A DNA stretch of 62,226 nt from contig PZPK01000027.1 of the NCBI GenBank assembly GCA_006212045.1, forward strand, positions 1-62,226, written 5' to 3'. Positions 35,880 through 47,775 of this stretch are shown here, in pieces (the stretch's first letter is position 1; each line of letters starts with the position of its first letter). This stretch comes from Oleiphilus sp. GTDB taxonomy: Bacteria; Pseudomonadota; Gammaproteobacteria; Pseudomonadales; Oleiphilaceae. The notes under the pieces are model-generated. The model worked only from the letters and a program-made list of their open reading frames with translations, made no database searches and was not told where the DNA came from. A program made the position numbers and the translations under genes.

Positions 35880-36800
35880 TTAAGGCCGACCGTCGTCCAG
35901 AGCCTCTTCGCCTTCTTCCTTGACCGGCACAATAAGGTCCTCAGCGGTTACACCCATTGCCAGCAGTACATTGGACGCGACGTAGATCGAGGAATAGGTA
36001 CCGACAAACACACCAATCAGTAAGGCTTTGGCAAAACCATTGATCATCTCTCCACCGACAAAGTAAAGCGCCAGCAACACCAACAGGGTGGTTAAAGATG
36101 TTACCAGAGTACGGGACAGCGTCTGGTTCAATGAAAGATTGACAATTTCTGGCGGCGTCGATTTTCTGACTTTGCGAAAGTTCTCCCGAATACGGTCTGA
36201 AACGACAATCGTGTCGTTCAGGGAATAACCAATCACAGCCAACAAGGCCGCGAGCACAGTAAGATCGAAATCCCAACCCAGAATGGAAAAGATACCAAGC
36301 ACAATGATGACATCATGAATCAATGCACCGACGGCACCAATCGAAAACTTGTACTGAAATCGAACTGCAACATAAAGCATCACTATACCGAGGGCCAGCA
36401 ATAGCCCCAGACCGCCCTGCTCACGGAGTTCCTCTCCAACCTGCGCCCCGACGAATTCCGCACGCTTTAATTGCACGGCTTCGCCCGAGGCCGCCAGTGC
36501 TTGTGCCACCTCATTGCCCACCTGATCATTAAAGCCCTGGGATAAGCGCACGAGTACCGATGTGTCAGCGCCAAAATTTTGAACAACCAGCTTTTCATAG
36601 CCCTGATCAAGAAGCTGTGCACGAACTTCAGCCAGATCAGGTGCCGTTTCATACTCAACCTCAACCAGCGTACCACCGGTAAAATCCAGCCCCAACTGCA
36701 GGCCTTTAAATCCAAGTGAAACGACACTGGCCAGTAACAACAGGATGGAAATGGCAGCAGCGATCTTGCGTTTGCCCATAAAATCAATTTGCGTATTCAT
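35880..36800 (-). CDS. secF: Protein translocase subunit SecF
   Basis: Inner-membrane partner of SecD that uses the proton-motive force to help release proteins on the periplasmic side. The 306-residue protein has six transmembrane helices, a periplasmic P1-like domain and the conserved VIGYSLNDTIVVSDRIRENFR stretch near helix 4. It follows secD with an 11-bp gap. YajC, SecD and SecF form a standard trio. The gene ends at the strong hairpin at 35831-35858. Confidence 0.95.
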   Translation of the reverse strand: MNTQIDFMGKRKIAAAISILLLLASVVSLGFKGLQLGLDFTGGTLVEVEYETAPDLAEVRAQLLDQGYEKLVVQNFGADTSVLVRLSQGFNDQVGNEVAQALAASGEAVQLKRAEFVGAQVGEELREQGGLGLLLALGIVMLYVAVRFQYKFSIGAVGALIHDVIIVLGIFSILGWDFDLTVLAALLAVIGYSLNDTIVVSDRIRENFRKVRKSTPPEIVNLSLNQTLSRTLVTSLTTLLVLLALYFVGGEMINGFAKALLIGVFVGTYSSIYVASNVLLAMGVTAEDLIVPVKEEGEEALDDGRP

Positions 36801-36811
36801 TCCTGTCTCCC

Positions 36812-38668
36812 CTAACCGATCGACAACTTGGCAACCCTGCGGCCACCATAGATCAAATTCGTAATCACACGACTCAGGATAATCGCGGTGAACATGGACG
36901 TCAGTATCCCAAGTGACAGCGTGACCGCGAAGCCCTTGACCGGCCCCGTTCCAACAGCAAACAGAATCACCGCAGCAATCAGCGTCGTAATATTGGCATC
37001 GAGAATAGCGACAAAGGCGCGACTGTAACCCGCATCAATCGCCTGCTGAGGCGACAGGCCATTAGCCAGCTCCTCTCTGATCCGGGCAAAAATGAGGACA
37101 TTGGCGTCAACAGCCATCCCCACCGTCAAAACGATCCCGGCAATTCCAGGTAAGGTGAGCGTTGCGGAAATCATCGACATCAGCGCACACAAAAGAATGA
37201 CATTCACCGCCAACGCAATATTGGCGACAATTCCGAATACCCGGTAATAAACGAGCATAAACACCAGCACCAGCCCGAAACCTATCTGCACAGAAAGCAG
37301 GCCGGCATCGATATTTTCCTGCCCGAGACTTGGACCAACCGTGCGCTCTTCTACAAAATATATGGGCGCAGCCAAAGACCCTGCTCTCAACAACAGGGCC
37401 AGCTCGGCGGCTTCAGCCGGACTGTCCAGACCGGTAATCTGAAAACGGTTACTGAAAACACCCTGAATCGTCGCCAGATTAATAATGCTTTTGGTTTCCT
37501 TGTTGCGACGCTTCTCAACGACCTCACCATCTACCTCGACTCGCACAAGCTCCGACTTCTGCTCAATGAACAACACACCCATTCGACGCTTGAGCGCTTT
37601 CTTGGTGGTATCCAGCATGCGGTTACCGCCCTTGGCATCAAGACTGATATTCACCAGGGGCATCCCGTTTTCGTCAAAGCCTGACTTTGCATCCGATACG
37701 TTGCTGCCAGTGACAATAATATCTTTCTCCAACAGCACCGTGCGACTCGGATCATTCTTGAAGCCGAAAGGTTGGGAAGAGGTGGAACTTGCGCCGGTTT
37801 TGGCTTCCAGACGAAACTCCAGGTTTGCAGTTTTACCAATGACCCGCTTGGCCGTTGCGGTATCCTGAACCCCGGGCAACTCAACCACAATACGGTTACG
37901 CCCCTGCCGCTGCACCAAAGGTTCTGCCACGCCGAGCTCGTTAACCCTGTTACGCAGAGTGGTTAGGTTCTGTTGCACCGCATAATCTTCAATTTCCTTG
38001 ATGCGGGCTTCAGAGACCGTCAAATCCAGATAGAAAAAATCATCCTCACTTCGGGTCGTCCAGGTAAACTGGGGGTAGGTTTGACTTACCAGTACCTTGG
38101 CATTGTCACGATCCTCTTCTTTTCTGAATTTGATGCGCATGCCTTGAATGCCAATCTTTTCTACCGCCCGGTAACGTATTTTTTCCTTACGCATATCGGC
38201 TTTGAGGCTGCTTTCAGCGACCTGCAGACGTTGACTCAAAGCTTTCGCCATATCCACTTCAAGCAGGAAGTGCACACCTCCTCTCAGGTCCAGACCAAGT
38301 TTCATCGGCCCCGCACCCAATGACTTCAGCCATTGCGGTGTGGAAGGCGCCATATTAAGCGCGACTATATAATCACCGGAAAAAACGCTGCCCAGTACGC
38401 TTTTCGCATGCAATTGATCATCGGAATCATTCAGGCGGGCAACCAGAACATTATCTTCAATCGCGATACTTTTGGCACTGATCCCGGCCTCAGAGAGCTG
38501 CGACTTGACCCTTTCTACCATACGCATGTCGAGCGTCTGGGCGCTTTGTTCGCTGGTAATCTGAACGGCGTAGTCATCCGGGTAAAGATTCGGCATCGCG
38601 TAAATAACGCCGATACCGAGAATGATCACAACGAGGATGTATTTCCAGAGGGAATTGGTATTTAGCAT
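36812..38668 (-). CDS. secD: Protein translocase subunit SecD
   Basis: RND-like partner of SecF in late steps of protein export. At 618 residues it has the usual length, with one N-terminal transmembrane helix, a large periplasmic P1 region (about 40-440) containing LGLDLRGGVHFLLEVDM, and five C-terminal helices with VGMAVDANVLIFARIREEL. It is the middle gene of yajC-secD-secF; yajC is 85 bp upstream. Confidence 0.95.
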   Translation of the reverse strand: MLNTNSLWKYILVVIILGIGVIYAMPNLYPDDYAVQITSEQSAQTLDMRMVERVKSQLSEAGISAKSIAIEDNVLVARLNDSDDQLHAKSVLGSVFSGDYIVALNMAPSTPQWLKSLGAGPMKLGLDLRGGVHFLLEVDMAKALSQRLQVAESSLKADMRKEKIRYRAVEKIGIQGMRIKFRKEEDRDNAKVLVSQTYPQFTWTTRSEDDFFYLDLTVSEARIKEIEDYAVQQNLTTLRNRVNELGVAEPLVQRQGRNRIVVELPGVQDTATAKRVIGKTANLEFRLEAKTGASSTSSQPFGFKNDPSRTVLLEKDIIVTGSNVSDAKSGFDENGMPLVNISLDAKGGNRMLDTTKKALKRRMGVLFIEQKSELVRVEVDGEVVEKRRNKETKSIINLATIQGVFSNRFQITGLDSPAEAAELALLLRAGSLAAPIYFVEERTVGPSLGQENIDAGLLSVQIGFGLVLVFMLVYYRVFGIVANIALAVNVILLCALMSMISATLTLPGIAGIVLTVGMAVDANVLIFARIREELANGLSPQQAIDAGYSRAFVAILDANITTLIAAVILFAVGTGPVKGFAVTLSLGILTSMFTAIILSRVITNLIYGGRRVAKLSIG

Positions 38669-38753
38669 GCTTTTGGCACAACCTTGCTTAAAGTTTCTTT
38701 GTTATTAATGGAACAGCCAACAGCGTGGCAAAACGGTGCAGCCTAACAGAGAG

Positions 38754-39149
38754 TCAAATACTTTTTAGTGTGCCTTTTGGCAAAGCCGACGTTACAGCCT
38801 GCTTTTGAACTTTCATTTCTACACCCTGAGCGATCTCAACAGTGATGAAATCGTCACTGACTTTGGTAATTTTCCCTGCGATCCCGCCATTCGTGACAAC
38901 TTCATCGCCTTTATTGAGGGCAGACACCAGTTCGCGATGTTCCTTGGCGCGTTTTGACTGTGGACGCCACATCAGGAAATAGAAAATAAGAATAAAACCA
39001 CCGAAGAAAATCAGCTGCATCATGGCACTCGGCCCCTCGGGCTGTACCGGCGCTCCTTCAGCAAAACAAAAAGATGCCATCAGCATCAAGAATACAGCAG
39101 AAATCATTTGGGACATCATTGCGATCAACCTGTTAATAAATAAATTCAA
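38754..39149 (-). CDS. yajC: SecDF-associated membrane protein YajC
   Basis: Small bitopic membrane protein of the Sec holotranslocon. The 131-residue frame may be too long: an ATG at about residue 11 or 12 (MMSQMISAV) fits typical YajC lengths of around 110. One transmembrane helix lies before FYFLMWRPQSKRAKEHRELVS, the family signature, and a small beta domain ends EIAQGVEMKVQKQAV. It starts 68 bp after tgt. Confidence 0.92.
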   Translation of the reverse strand: MNLFINRLIAMMSQMISAVFLMLMASFCFAEGAPVQPEGPSAMMQLIFFGGFILIFYFLMWRPQSKRAKEHRELVSALNKGDEVVTNGGIAGKITKVSDDFITVEIAQGVEMKVQKQAVTSALPKGTLKSI

Positions 39150-39217
39150 GAAAGCCTCTCATTACGCACTGCCAACGGCTTTGCGTCTTGTAAAAGAGGC
39201 CAGTTTAAACCACTAAT

Positions 39218-41426
<2,209 letters not shown>

Positions 41427-41467
41427 ATCATGACCTTTCGGGATGTTCTGATGCGCACGACCAATAT

Positions 41468-42577
41468 TTATAAGGAGCCGGGAATATGCGGTGTCTCGGG
41501 CTGGACATCCGCATTCTGCCCACGGTGACGCAGAAGGTGGTCCATCAGGACAATCGCAGCCATGGCTTCGGCGATCGGTGTGGCCCGAATACCGACACAG
41601 GGATCATGTCGCCCATGTGTCACTACTTCAATATCCTTACCATGGCGGTCAATACTTTTACCAGCCAAACGAATGCTGGAGGTTGGCTTCAATGCAATAT
41701 TCGCCACAATGTCCTGGCCGGTGGTAATTCCGCCAAGAATGCCGCCGGCGTTGTTGGAAAGAAAGCCTTTGGAACTCATCTCATCACGATGCTCAGTACC
41801 CTTCTGGGCAATGCAATCGAACCCGGCCCCAATTTCAACACCTTTAACCGCATTGATGCTCATCAGCGCATGTGCCAGATCAGCATCAATACGATCAAAC
41901 ACCGGTTCTCCCAAACCGGGCGGCACATTACGCGCTAGCACTGTAATTTTGGCACCGATTGAATTGCCTTCTTTGTTCAGCGCTGCCATATAGTTTTCCA
42001 TCTCTTCGATCTTGTCCGCATCCGGGCAGAAAAAGGGATTGTCATTGACGATCGACATGTCCACCTGCTCTATGCAAATCGGCCCCAACTGCGATAAGTA
42101 GCCCTCAACCACGATGCCGAACTTTTCGTTCAGATATTTCTTCGCAATCGCGCCCGCCGCGACGCGCATTGCCGTTTCACGGGCAGAAGAACGACCGCCA
42201 CCCCGATAATCCCTGACTCCGTACTTCTGCATGTAGGCATAGTCGGCATGTGCAGGGCGAAAAGTGTCGGCAATGTTCGAATAATCCTTGGAACGCTGAT
42301 CGGTGTTTTCAATCAGCAGCCCTATTGGGGTACCGGTTGTCTGACCTTCAAATACACCAGACAAAATTTTCACCTGATCCGCCTCTTTGCGCTGAGTTGT
42401 AAAGCGCGAGGTGCCGGGCTTGCGGCGATCCAGATCTTTTTGCAGATCTTCTTCCGTCAGCGCCATGCCCGGAGGGCAGCCATCAACGATGCAACCCAGC
42501 GCCTTGCCATGACTTTCGCCAAAAGAACTCACCGTAAACAACTTACCAAAAGTGTTTCCCGACATATCAATTACCAC
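41468..42577 (-). CDS. aroC: Chorismate synthase
   Basis: Last enzyme of the shikimate pathway, giving chorismate with a reduced flavin cofactor. The 369-residue protein has [20 protein letters not shown] (about residues 17-36), the [20 protein letters not shown] segment, [15 protein letters not shown] and, at the C-terminus, [20 protein letters not shown]. An in-frame ATG at 42565 (MSGNTFG) is an alternative start, four codons in. Its 5' end overlaps the 3' end of prmB by seven bases. Confidence 0.95.
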   Translation of the reverse strand: MVIDMSGNTFGKLFTVSSFGESHGKALGCIVDGCPPGMALTEEDLQKDLDRRKPGTSRFTTQRKEADQVKILSGVFEGQTTGTPIGLLIENTDQRSKDYSNIADTFRPAHADYAYMQKYGVRDYRGGGRSSARETAMRVAAGAIAKKYLNEKFGIVVEGYLSQLGPICIEQVDMSIVNDNPFFCPDADKIEEMENYMAALNKEGNSIGAKITVLARNVPPGLGEPVFDRIDADLAHALMSINAVKGVEIGAGFDCIAQKGTEHRDEMSSKGFLSNNAGGILGGITTGQDIVANIALKPTSSIRLAGKSIDRHGKDIEVVTHGRHDPCVGIRATPIAEAMAAIVLMDHLLRHRGQNADVQPETPHIPGSL

Positions 42578-43467
42578 TTTCCAGTTTTTAGTTCGTGCGC
42601 CGTCATAACAAAAACGCCATGACCACCATGCTCAAATTCGACCCAGGTAAACGAGAAATCAGGATAGGCCGCTTCCAGATTCACCCAGCTATTCCCCAGT
42701 TCCACCACCAGCAAACCCTGATCGGACAGCCAATGTGCCGCTTCTTTCAGGATGCGCCGCGTTATATCCAGCCCATCTGCGCCCGAGGCCAGGCCAATCG
42801 GGGGTTCCTTTCGATATTCTTCCGGCATCGTCGACACGTCTTGCGCATCCACATAGGGAGGGTTAGAAACAATCAGGTCGTACTGGCCGCGACAAGAAGC
42901 ATCCAGGCCATCGAACACATCGGAATGATGCAGATGCACTCTATCCTGCAATTTGTGCAGAACTACGTTTCGCTCAGCTACCTGCAGTGCGTCTGCCGAC
43001 ACATCTGCGCAGTCGACCTGCGCGCCTTCAAATACGTGAGCACAAGCGATACCAATGCAAGCACTGCCCGTGCACATATCAAGAACCCTGTTCGGCTCAT
43101 GCCTTAGCCACGGACCGAAACCACGCTCGATCAGCTCAGCAATCGGAGATCTCGGAACCAACACCCGCTCGTCCACCTCGAAGGGCAATCCGCAAAACCA
43201 GGCTTTTCCGGTGACATATGCCAGCGGCATGCGATCGTCCACTCTCTTGCGTATTGCCTCAAGCACCGCCGAACGCTCTTCGTCGAGCAAACGACATCCC
43301 CAAAGCTGCTGATCAAAATCCCATGGCAGATGCAATATCTGCAAAACCAGAGCAACAGATTCATCCCACGCGTCCTGATAGCCGTGCCCGAAGTACATTT
43401 CTGCACGGTTCATATAAGAGAACGCATATCGAATATGATCGGCAATAGTATGCAGCGAATCTGTCAC
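42571..43467 (-). CDS. prmB: Ribosomal protein L3 glutamine methyltransferase PrmB
   Basis: Methylates glutamine 150 of ribosomal protein L3. The 298-residue protein has the methyltransferase SAM loop [17 protein letters not shown] and the catalytic [11 protein letters not shown] (NPPY), the HemK/PrmB signature. The N-terminal helical domain (about 1-110) with [25 protein letters not shown] fits PrmB better than the release-factor enzyme PrmC. It pairs with aroC, a known gammaproteobacterial neighbour. Confidence 0.94.
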   Translation of the reverse strand: MTDSLHTIADHIRYAFSYMNRAEMYFGHGYQDAWDESVALVLQILHLPWDFDQQLWGCRLLDEERSAVLEAIRKRVDDRMPLAYVTGKAWFCGLPFEVDERVLVPRSPIAELIERGFGPWLRHEPNRVLDMCTGSACIGIACAHVFEGAQVDCADVSADALQVAERNVVLHKLQDRVHLHHSDVFDGLDASCRGQYDLIVSNPPYVDAQDVSTMPEEYRKEPPIGLASGADGLDITRRILKEAAHWLSDQGLLVVELGNSWVNLEAAYPDFSFTWVEFEHGGHGVFVMTAHELKTGKW

Positions 43468-43573
43468 AAGATGTCCAGTAAGACCATAAAAAGGCGGCAG
43501 ATTATATAGCGAATTCGGCTAACTTGCGATATTCAGGAGAAGACTGCTTGTGCCAGCTGACCGGCAACTCTTG

Positions 43574-44440
43574 TCACGGCTTAATGCTGACAAAAACGAA
43601 CCAGGCATCTGCATCCGGATTTTCAGGAGTCGCTTTGGCGGGTGGCGTCTGCAACACACTGGATTTTGATTTCCAATCGGGAACAAGCTTATCCAAATAC
43701 TCGGCCAGCCACTGCTCCATCAAATCGCTGCGACTTTCCCATTCTGCTAAAGCGAGCGACTCAGTATGACGCATCTGCAAGCCAATCAGAACATGATTGC
43801 CACCATCAAATAGCCGCCGAATCCGGTCTCTCTGCCCCTGATCCAAATCGTCAAGCAGCAGATAGATCACATCATTCGGACCGAACTGCCCCGCTCTGGT
43901 ATCACTTACGTACTGGATATGCGCATAATTTTGTCGACGGCCATTCTTCACGATATAAACAGACAGCCACCCCGGCGTGTTATTGTGACTGTACTTACCG
44001 GAAACGTAGTACTGGTTACTGTCGCGCCCGGTCAACACGGCCTGATCCAATAGTTTATTGGCCCAATCGCTACTGGTACCGCAGGCCCGCCCTTCACAAC
44101 TGAACAACAGCTCTCCCTGCTGGGCTATTTGCTCCTCATAAAACCGTCTTACCGAGGCATTATCTTCATTGCGATCCAGCCTGATAAGCCAGCTCTGCTC
44201 GAAGCCAGACACCCATTTTTCGTTTTCCAGCCTTAGCGTGTTACTGACGCGCTTGGGCGCACTCAAAATAACATGGGCCTCGTCCGTCAAACGTTCTTCG
44301 AAGACTTCAATCTTCGAGCCCGGGTAGACAAGGCTGTCTGGCATTTCGGCAAGGGAATGCGGAGAGAACAACAGGAGAGACAGCACAGTGGCCGATAATC
44401 CGTTTAGAAAAGACGCTGTTCTAGCCTGAAATAAAGTCAT
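43574..44440 (-). CDS. DUF4892-domain secreted protein
   Basis: Function unknown. The 288-residue protein has a signal peptide (cleavage after about residue 31, HSLA). The DUF4892 core is recognisable by LLFSCEGRACGTSSDWANKL, with the paired cysteines and the WAN signature, and a charged segment VYIVKNGRRQNYAHIQYV. A C-terminal OmpA-like-looking helix-strand region (QRDRIRRLFDGGNHVLIGLQ) follows. The start overlaps the stop of the alpha/beta-hydrolase gene by 20 bp, suggesting co-transcription. Confidence 0.82.
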   Translation of the reverse strand: MTLFQARTASFLNGLSATVLSLLLFSPHSLAEMPDSLVYPGSKIEVFEERLTDEAHVILSAPKRVSNTLRLENEKWVSGFEQSWLIRLDRNEDNASVRRFYEEQIAQQGELLFSCEGRACGTSSDWANKLLDQAVLTGRDSNQYYVSGKYSHNNTPGWLSVYIVKNGRRQNYAHIQYVSDTRAGQFGPNDVIYLLLDDLDQGQRDRIRRLFDGGNHVLIGLQMRHTESLALAEWESRSDLMEQWLAEYLDKLVPDWKSKSSVLQTPPAKATPENPDADAWFVFVSIKP

Positions 44441-45281
44441 GAATTAACCTTGCTGTAGATTCAACATCGCCTTCCATATGAAAATGGTGGCCGCCCGTCA
44501 CGATATGCTTTTCAATATCCTTGATATAGGAAAGACGCTTCCTCAAGGCATCATAGTCTGCAAAATAGCCTTTGTCTCCGCAGATGAGGCTAACCGGACA
44601 CTCGATTCCCCCGAAAACAGTCTCTACCTGCGCTTCAGAAAATCTGACCAGCGATGGCTCCATCAAGCGCGGATCCGACGTCCAACAATAACCCCCTTCA
44701 ACCTTTTTCAATCCCCTCGCCACCAGTCGCTGCGCAGCGCCGAGGCTGATCTTCCCAATACCCGATGTGCGGACCTTTGCGGCCATTTCAACGCCGGGAT
44801 ATAGCGTAAGTCTGGATTTTTTGAATTTTGAGATCCTCTCCATCGCACGTCTCAGTTGCGGCAGCACCGATTCCGTCTCATCTGTCATCGGCCCGAGACT
44901 ATCCAGCATAATCAGCCGACTCACCCTACCCGGCATGGCTGCCGCATAAAGTGCACAGATAATCCCTCCCATGGAATGACCAAGCAATATGACCGGCCCT
45001 TGATCCGGGGCTATTTTTTCTACCAGGGCTGCCAGATCAACGATATTGTCCAGCAAATGATAAGTACTTGAAGCGGGCCGGTGTTCACTATGGCCATGCC
45101 CGGGAAGTTCCATGGCGTAAAAAGGCTGATCAATATCCAGATGCTCGGCAAGCGGCTCAAATGACGCCGCGTTATCCAGCCAGCCATGCAATGCCACGAT
45201 GGGAACGCCCGCTGAAACACCATTGTGATAACCGGCCAACCGCAAGCGCTCGGTTTGTATTTCAATTGATTGGAAATCCAT
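44421..45281 (-). CDS. Alpha/beta hydrolase
   Basis: Cytoplasmic alpha/beta-hydrolase fold protein of 286 residues; substrate unknown. The oxyanion region is ALHGWLDNAASFEPLAEHL, the nucleophile elbow is LLGHSMGG, and the histidine lies in VTGGHHFHMEGD near the C-terminus. LPGHGHSEHRP is the conserved strand-4 segment. It lies 11 bp after the TatD gene and overlaps the DUF4892 gene, so the three are likely one transcript. A serine hydrolase role is supported, but no specific reaction. Confidence 0.88.
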   Translation of the reverse strand: MDFQSIEIQTERLRLAGYHNGVSAGVPIVALHGWLDNAASFEPLAEHLDIDQPFYAMELPGHGHSEHRPASSTYHLLDNIVDLAALVEKIAPDQGPVILLGHSMGGIICALYAAAMPGRVSRLIMLDSLGPMTDETESVLPQLRRAMERISKFKKSRLTLYPGVEMAAKVRTSGIGKISLGAAQRLVARGLKKVEGGYCWTSDPRLMEPSLVRFSEAQVETVFGGIECPVSLICGDKGYFADYDALRKRLSYIKDIEKHIVTGGHHFHMEGDVESTARLIHDFISG

Positions 45282-45292
45282 CAGTTTGCCTC

Positions 45293-46072
45293 TCAGGATG
45301 CCGCCACTTTAAACAGCTTCCTGAAATTGTCGGCAGAAGTCTGCGCCACTTCTTCGACACTTAGGCCCTTAAGTTCTGCAATTTTTTCTGCAACATGCAC
45401 GACATGCCTCGGCTCATTTGGCTTTCCCCTGAAAGGAACGGGAGCAAGATACGGCGAATCTGTTTCGATCAACAAACGGTCCATTGGCATTTTGCGCGCC
45501 ACATCCTGTAACTCGACAGCATTTTTAAAGGTTACGATGCCCGAAAATGAGATATAAAAATTCATCGCCATGGCCCGCTGCGCCATATCCCAATCTTCGG
45601 TAAAGCAGTGCAATACGCCTGCATGCTCCCTGTCGGCATGCTCCTCTATCAGCTTGAGTGTATCTTCCTTCGCATCTCTGGTGTGGATGATGACAGGCTT
45701 TGCGGTTGCCGCTCCCGCTTTCAGATGCGTAATGAAGCGATTTTTCTGTTGCTCGCATTGCGCATCTCCATAGTAGTAATCAAGGCCGGTTTCTCCGATT
45801 GCAATGACTTTGTCGTGCTGTGCCAACGCGACCAGACGTTCCAAGTCAGGCTCCTCGCCGTCTTCGGTCCCCGGGTGTACACCAACCGAGGCATAAATAT
45901 CGGGATAGGTTTCTGCAATTGCCAGTACTTGATCCAGGTGCTCCAGATCAATCGCTACGCATAACATCGTGCTGACACCGGCTTCTCGGGCAGCCAGAAT
46001 AGCGCCATCCAGCTGGTTGTCATAAGGAGAGAGTTTTAGTCGATCAAGGTGGCAATGGGAATCAATATACAT
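45293..46072 (-). CDS. tatD: TatD-family DNase/metal-dependent hydrolase
   Basis: TIM-barrel metallohydrolase, many members of which act on DNA or D-aminoacyl-tRNA. I chose ATG at 46072 (MYIDSHCHLDRL), the usual TatD start; a frame ATG at 46090 adds six residues. The metal site is HCHLDR, with ETGLDYYYGD, the HTRDAKEDTLKLIEEHA segment, HCFTEDWDMA and LIETDSPYLAP. The YcfH-type branch is likely. It follows the pilZ gene, as in the Pseudomonas holB-pilZ-tatD group. Confidence 0.92.
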   Translation of the reverse strand: MYIDSHCHLDRLKLSPYDNQLDGAILAAREAGVSTMLCVAIDLEHLDQVLAIAETYPDIYASVGVHPGTEDGEEPDLERLVALAQHDKVIAIGETGLDYYYGDAQCEQQKNRFITHLKAGAATAKPVIIHTRDAKEDTLKLIEEHADREHAGVLHCFTEDWDMAQRAMAMNFYISFSGIVTFKNAVELQDVARKMPMDRLLIETDSPYLAPVPFRGKPNEPRHVVHVAEKIAELKGLSVEEVAQTSADNFRKLFKVAAS

Positions 46073-46142
46073 ACGCGCTTCAAAATCCAAGGGTAAAGCG
46101 ACATGTTACTGACTGCAGCACCAGTAGGGAAGGCTTGCAAGA

Positions 46143-46493
46143 CTACATGCTATGAGTGGGACGATCCGAACTGAGGGCACCGGCGAGATAGGTTTCGATT
46201 TTATTCTTGGCGGTTTCATCTTCTTCATTGAACTGAACGCCAATACCCTGGGCTCGACTACCCTGCGCCCCTTTTGGCGTTACCCATACAACCTTTCCGG
46301 CAACGGGTATTTTCTCGGGCTCGTCCATCAGATTGAGCAACAGAAACACCTCATCATCAAGGTGATAGTTTTTGGCGGTCGGAATAAAGAGGCCACCATT
46401 CTTGATAAACGGCATGTAGGCCGCATACAACACAGCCTTATCTTTAATCGTGAGCGTAAGTATGCCGCTACGGGCACCAAATCCTGCTGCCAT
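46143..46493 (-). CDS. pilZ: Type IV pilus assembly protein PilZ
   Basis: Founding member of the PilZ domain family, needed for type IV pilus assembly and often unable to bind cyclic di-GMP. The 116-residue protein has LTLTIKDKAVLYAAYMPFIKNGG at the start, then GLFIPTAKNYHLDDEVFLLLNLMDEPEK and GIGVQFNEED. The RxxxR binding motif is not evident. It sits between holB and tatD, the conserved place. Confidence 0.93.
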   Translation of the reverse strand: MAAGFGARSGILTLTIKDKAVLYAAYMPFIKNGGLFIPTAKNYHLDDEVFLLLNLMDEPEKIPVAGKVVWVTPKGAQGSRAQGIGVQFNEEDETAKNKIETYLAGALSSDRPTHSM

Positions 46494-46644
46494 AAGTACT
46501 TCCCGGGTAACTTTCTGTTTTCAGTTGCTATGATTTCAGTATAGAGAAGGAATCGGATCTTTCACCATTGAATCGCAAAAAATTTATCAGACCGAAGGGC
46601 TCGTCAATAATCGCGAGCAAAGGCTTAAGCCCCGATCCCACTGC

Positions 46645-47670
46645 TCATTTGGCCGACGACGTGCTGCTCATCAGCGCCAACCACTTTCCCAGTAACTGCT
46701 CAAATATCAGAACCGGATTGAGGTTGTTGCTTGCCCGAAGATGTCCCAGGGCCCTGACGCTTTCCTGATACAGATTACTCAATACCAGTGCGGAGTGCCT
46801 GGAAGACAGGTAGACGAACATTTTTCTCGCTGCTGGATGAATAACAAAAGCCTCATCTTCTGTGATCGCCACTTCAGTGATCTCTTTCAGCCACTGCGAC
46901 AGCCAAAGCATCCGTTGAACCGGCTGATCTCCAGCCCAGACCTCCGACACCTCTGTCACGGTAAGCTCCCTTTTCAACAACCCGGACAGCAGCGCCAACA
47001 TTGCATCTATCTCGGACAACATGTTCGACTCAAGATAGTCCCTCATTCGCAAAGGCGCGCTTGGGGCCAAGGCCTTCAGCCTATCAAAAACCGCTGCATC
47101 CAGATCGAATTGCTGTCCAAGCCATGCAAGCACCATAGCCGACTCAGCCGCAGGCGGCTTTACTGTCTGACAGCGGGAACGGATGGTCGGCATAACCTGC
47201 CCCCCCGCATGACTGACCAGTATTAGTACAGTGTTCCCGGAAGGCTCTTCAAGTGTTTTCAGCAGTGCGTTGGAAGCACTGATATTCATCGCAGAGACTG
47301 GCGCCAAAACCACCACCTTCACTCCGCCCAGCAAGCTTGAGCCTGACACGAATTCGGATAATTCTCTTATCGCACTGACCTTGATCTGCTTACCCGCTTC
47401 CTCTGGCATAATCTCCCGATAGTCGCCGTGCGATTCCGCCAACATTAACTCGCAGTGTTTGCAGTGGCCGCAAGCGCTATCCTGCGTTGCACGGTTGTCA
47501 CACAGTAAATAAGCCGCCAGTGCTTTGGCCAGATGCAGCTTACCTGAGCCCTCGGTTCCCTCCAGCATCAATGCATGGGGAAAACGGTCCTCTTTTGCCT
47601 GCGCAACCAGGCTGGCAAACACCGACTGCATCCAGGGCAGAGGTGAAAACCGGGAATGTAATTCACTCAA
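46645..47670 (-). CDS. holB: DNA polymerase III delta' subunit
   Basis: Clamp-loader subunit that works with DnaX and HolA. I chose TTG at 47670, with AAGGA eleven bases upstream; the frame start at 47742 adds 24 residues with no clear signal. The P-loop-like GTEGSGKLHLAKALAAYL, the zinc motif CGHCKHCELMLAESHGD, and the LKTLEEPSGNTVLILVSH motif are clear. The C-terminal domain is helical. tmk, normally just upstream, is absent; tgpA is instead. Confidence 0.9.
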   Translation of the reverse strand: MSELHSRFSPLPWMQSVFASLVAQAKEDRFPHALMLEGTEGSGKLHLAKALAAYLLCDNRATQDSACGHCKHCELMLAESHGDYREIMPEEAGKQIKVSAIRELSEFVSGSSLLGGVKVVVLAPVSAMNISASNALLKTLEEPSGNTVLILVSHAGGQVMPTIRSRCQTVKPPAAESAMVLAWLGQQFDLDAAVFDRLKALAPSAPLRMRDYLESNMLSEIDAMLALLSGLLKRELTVTEVSEVWAGDQPVQRMLWLSQWLKEITEVAITEDEAFVIHPAARKMFVYLSSRHSALVLSNLYQESVRALGHLRASNNLNPVLIFEQLLGKWLALMSSTSSAK

Positions 47671-47775
47671 AATGCTTTGATCCTTGAATAGACATACTAT
47701 TGTCGGAGCGATTATACAGACCAGAACCTCTTCGATCTGCACTCCTGCAGTTATTTCTGTCAGCTCTCACAAACG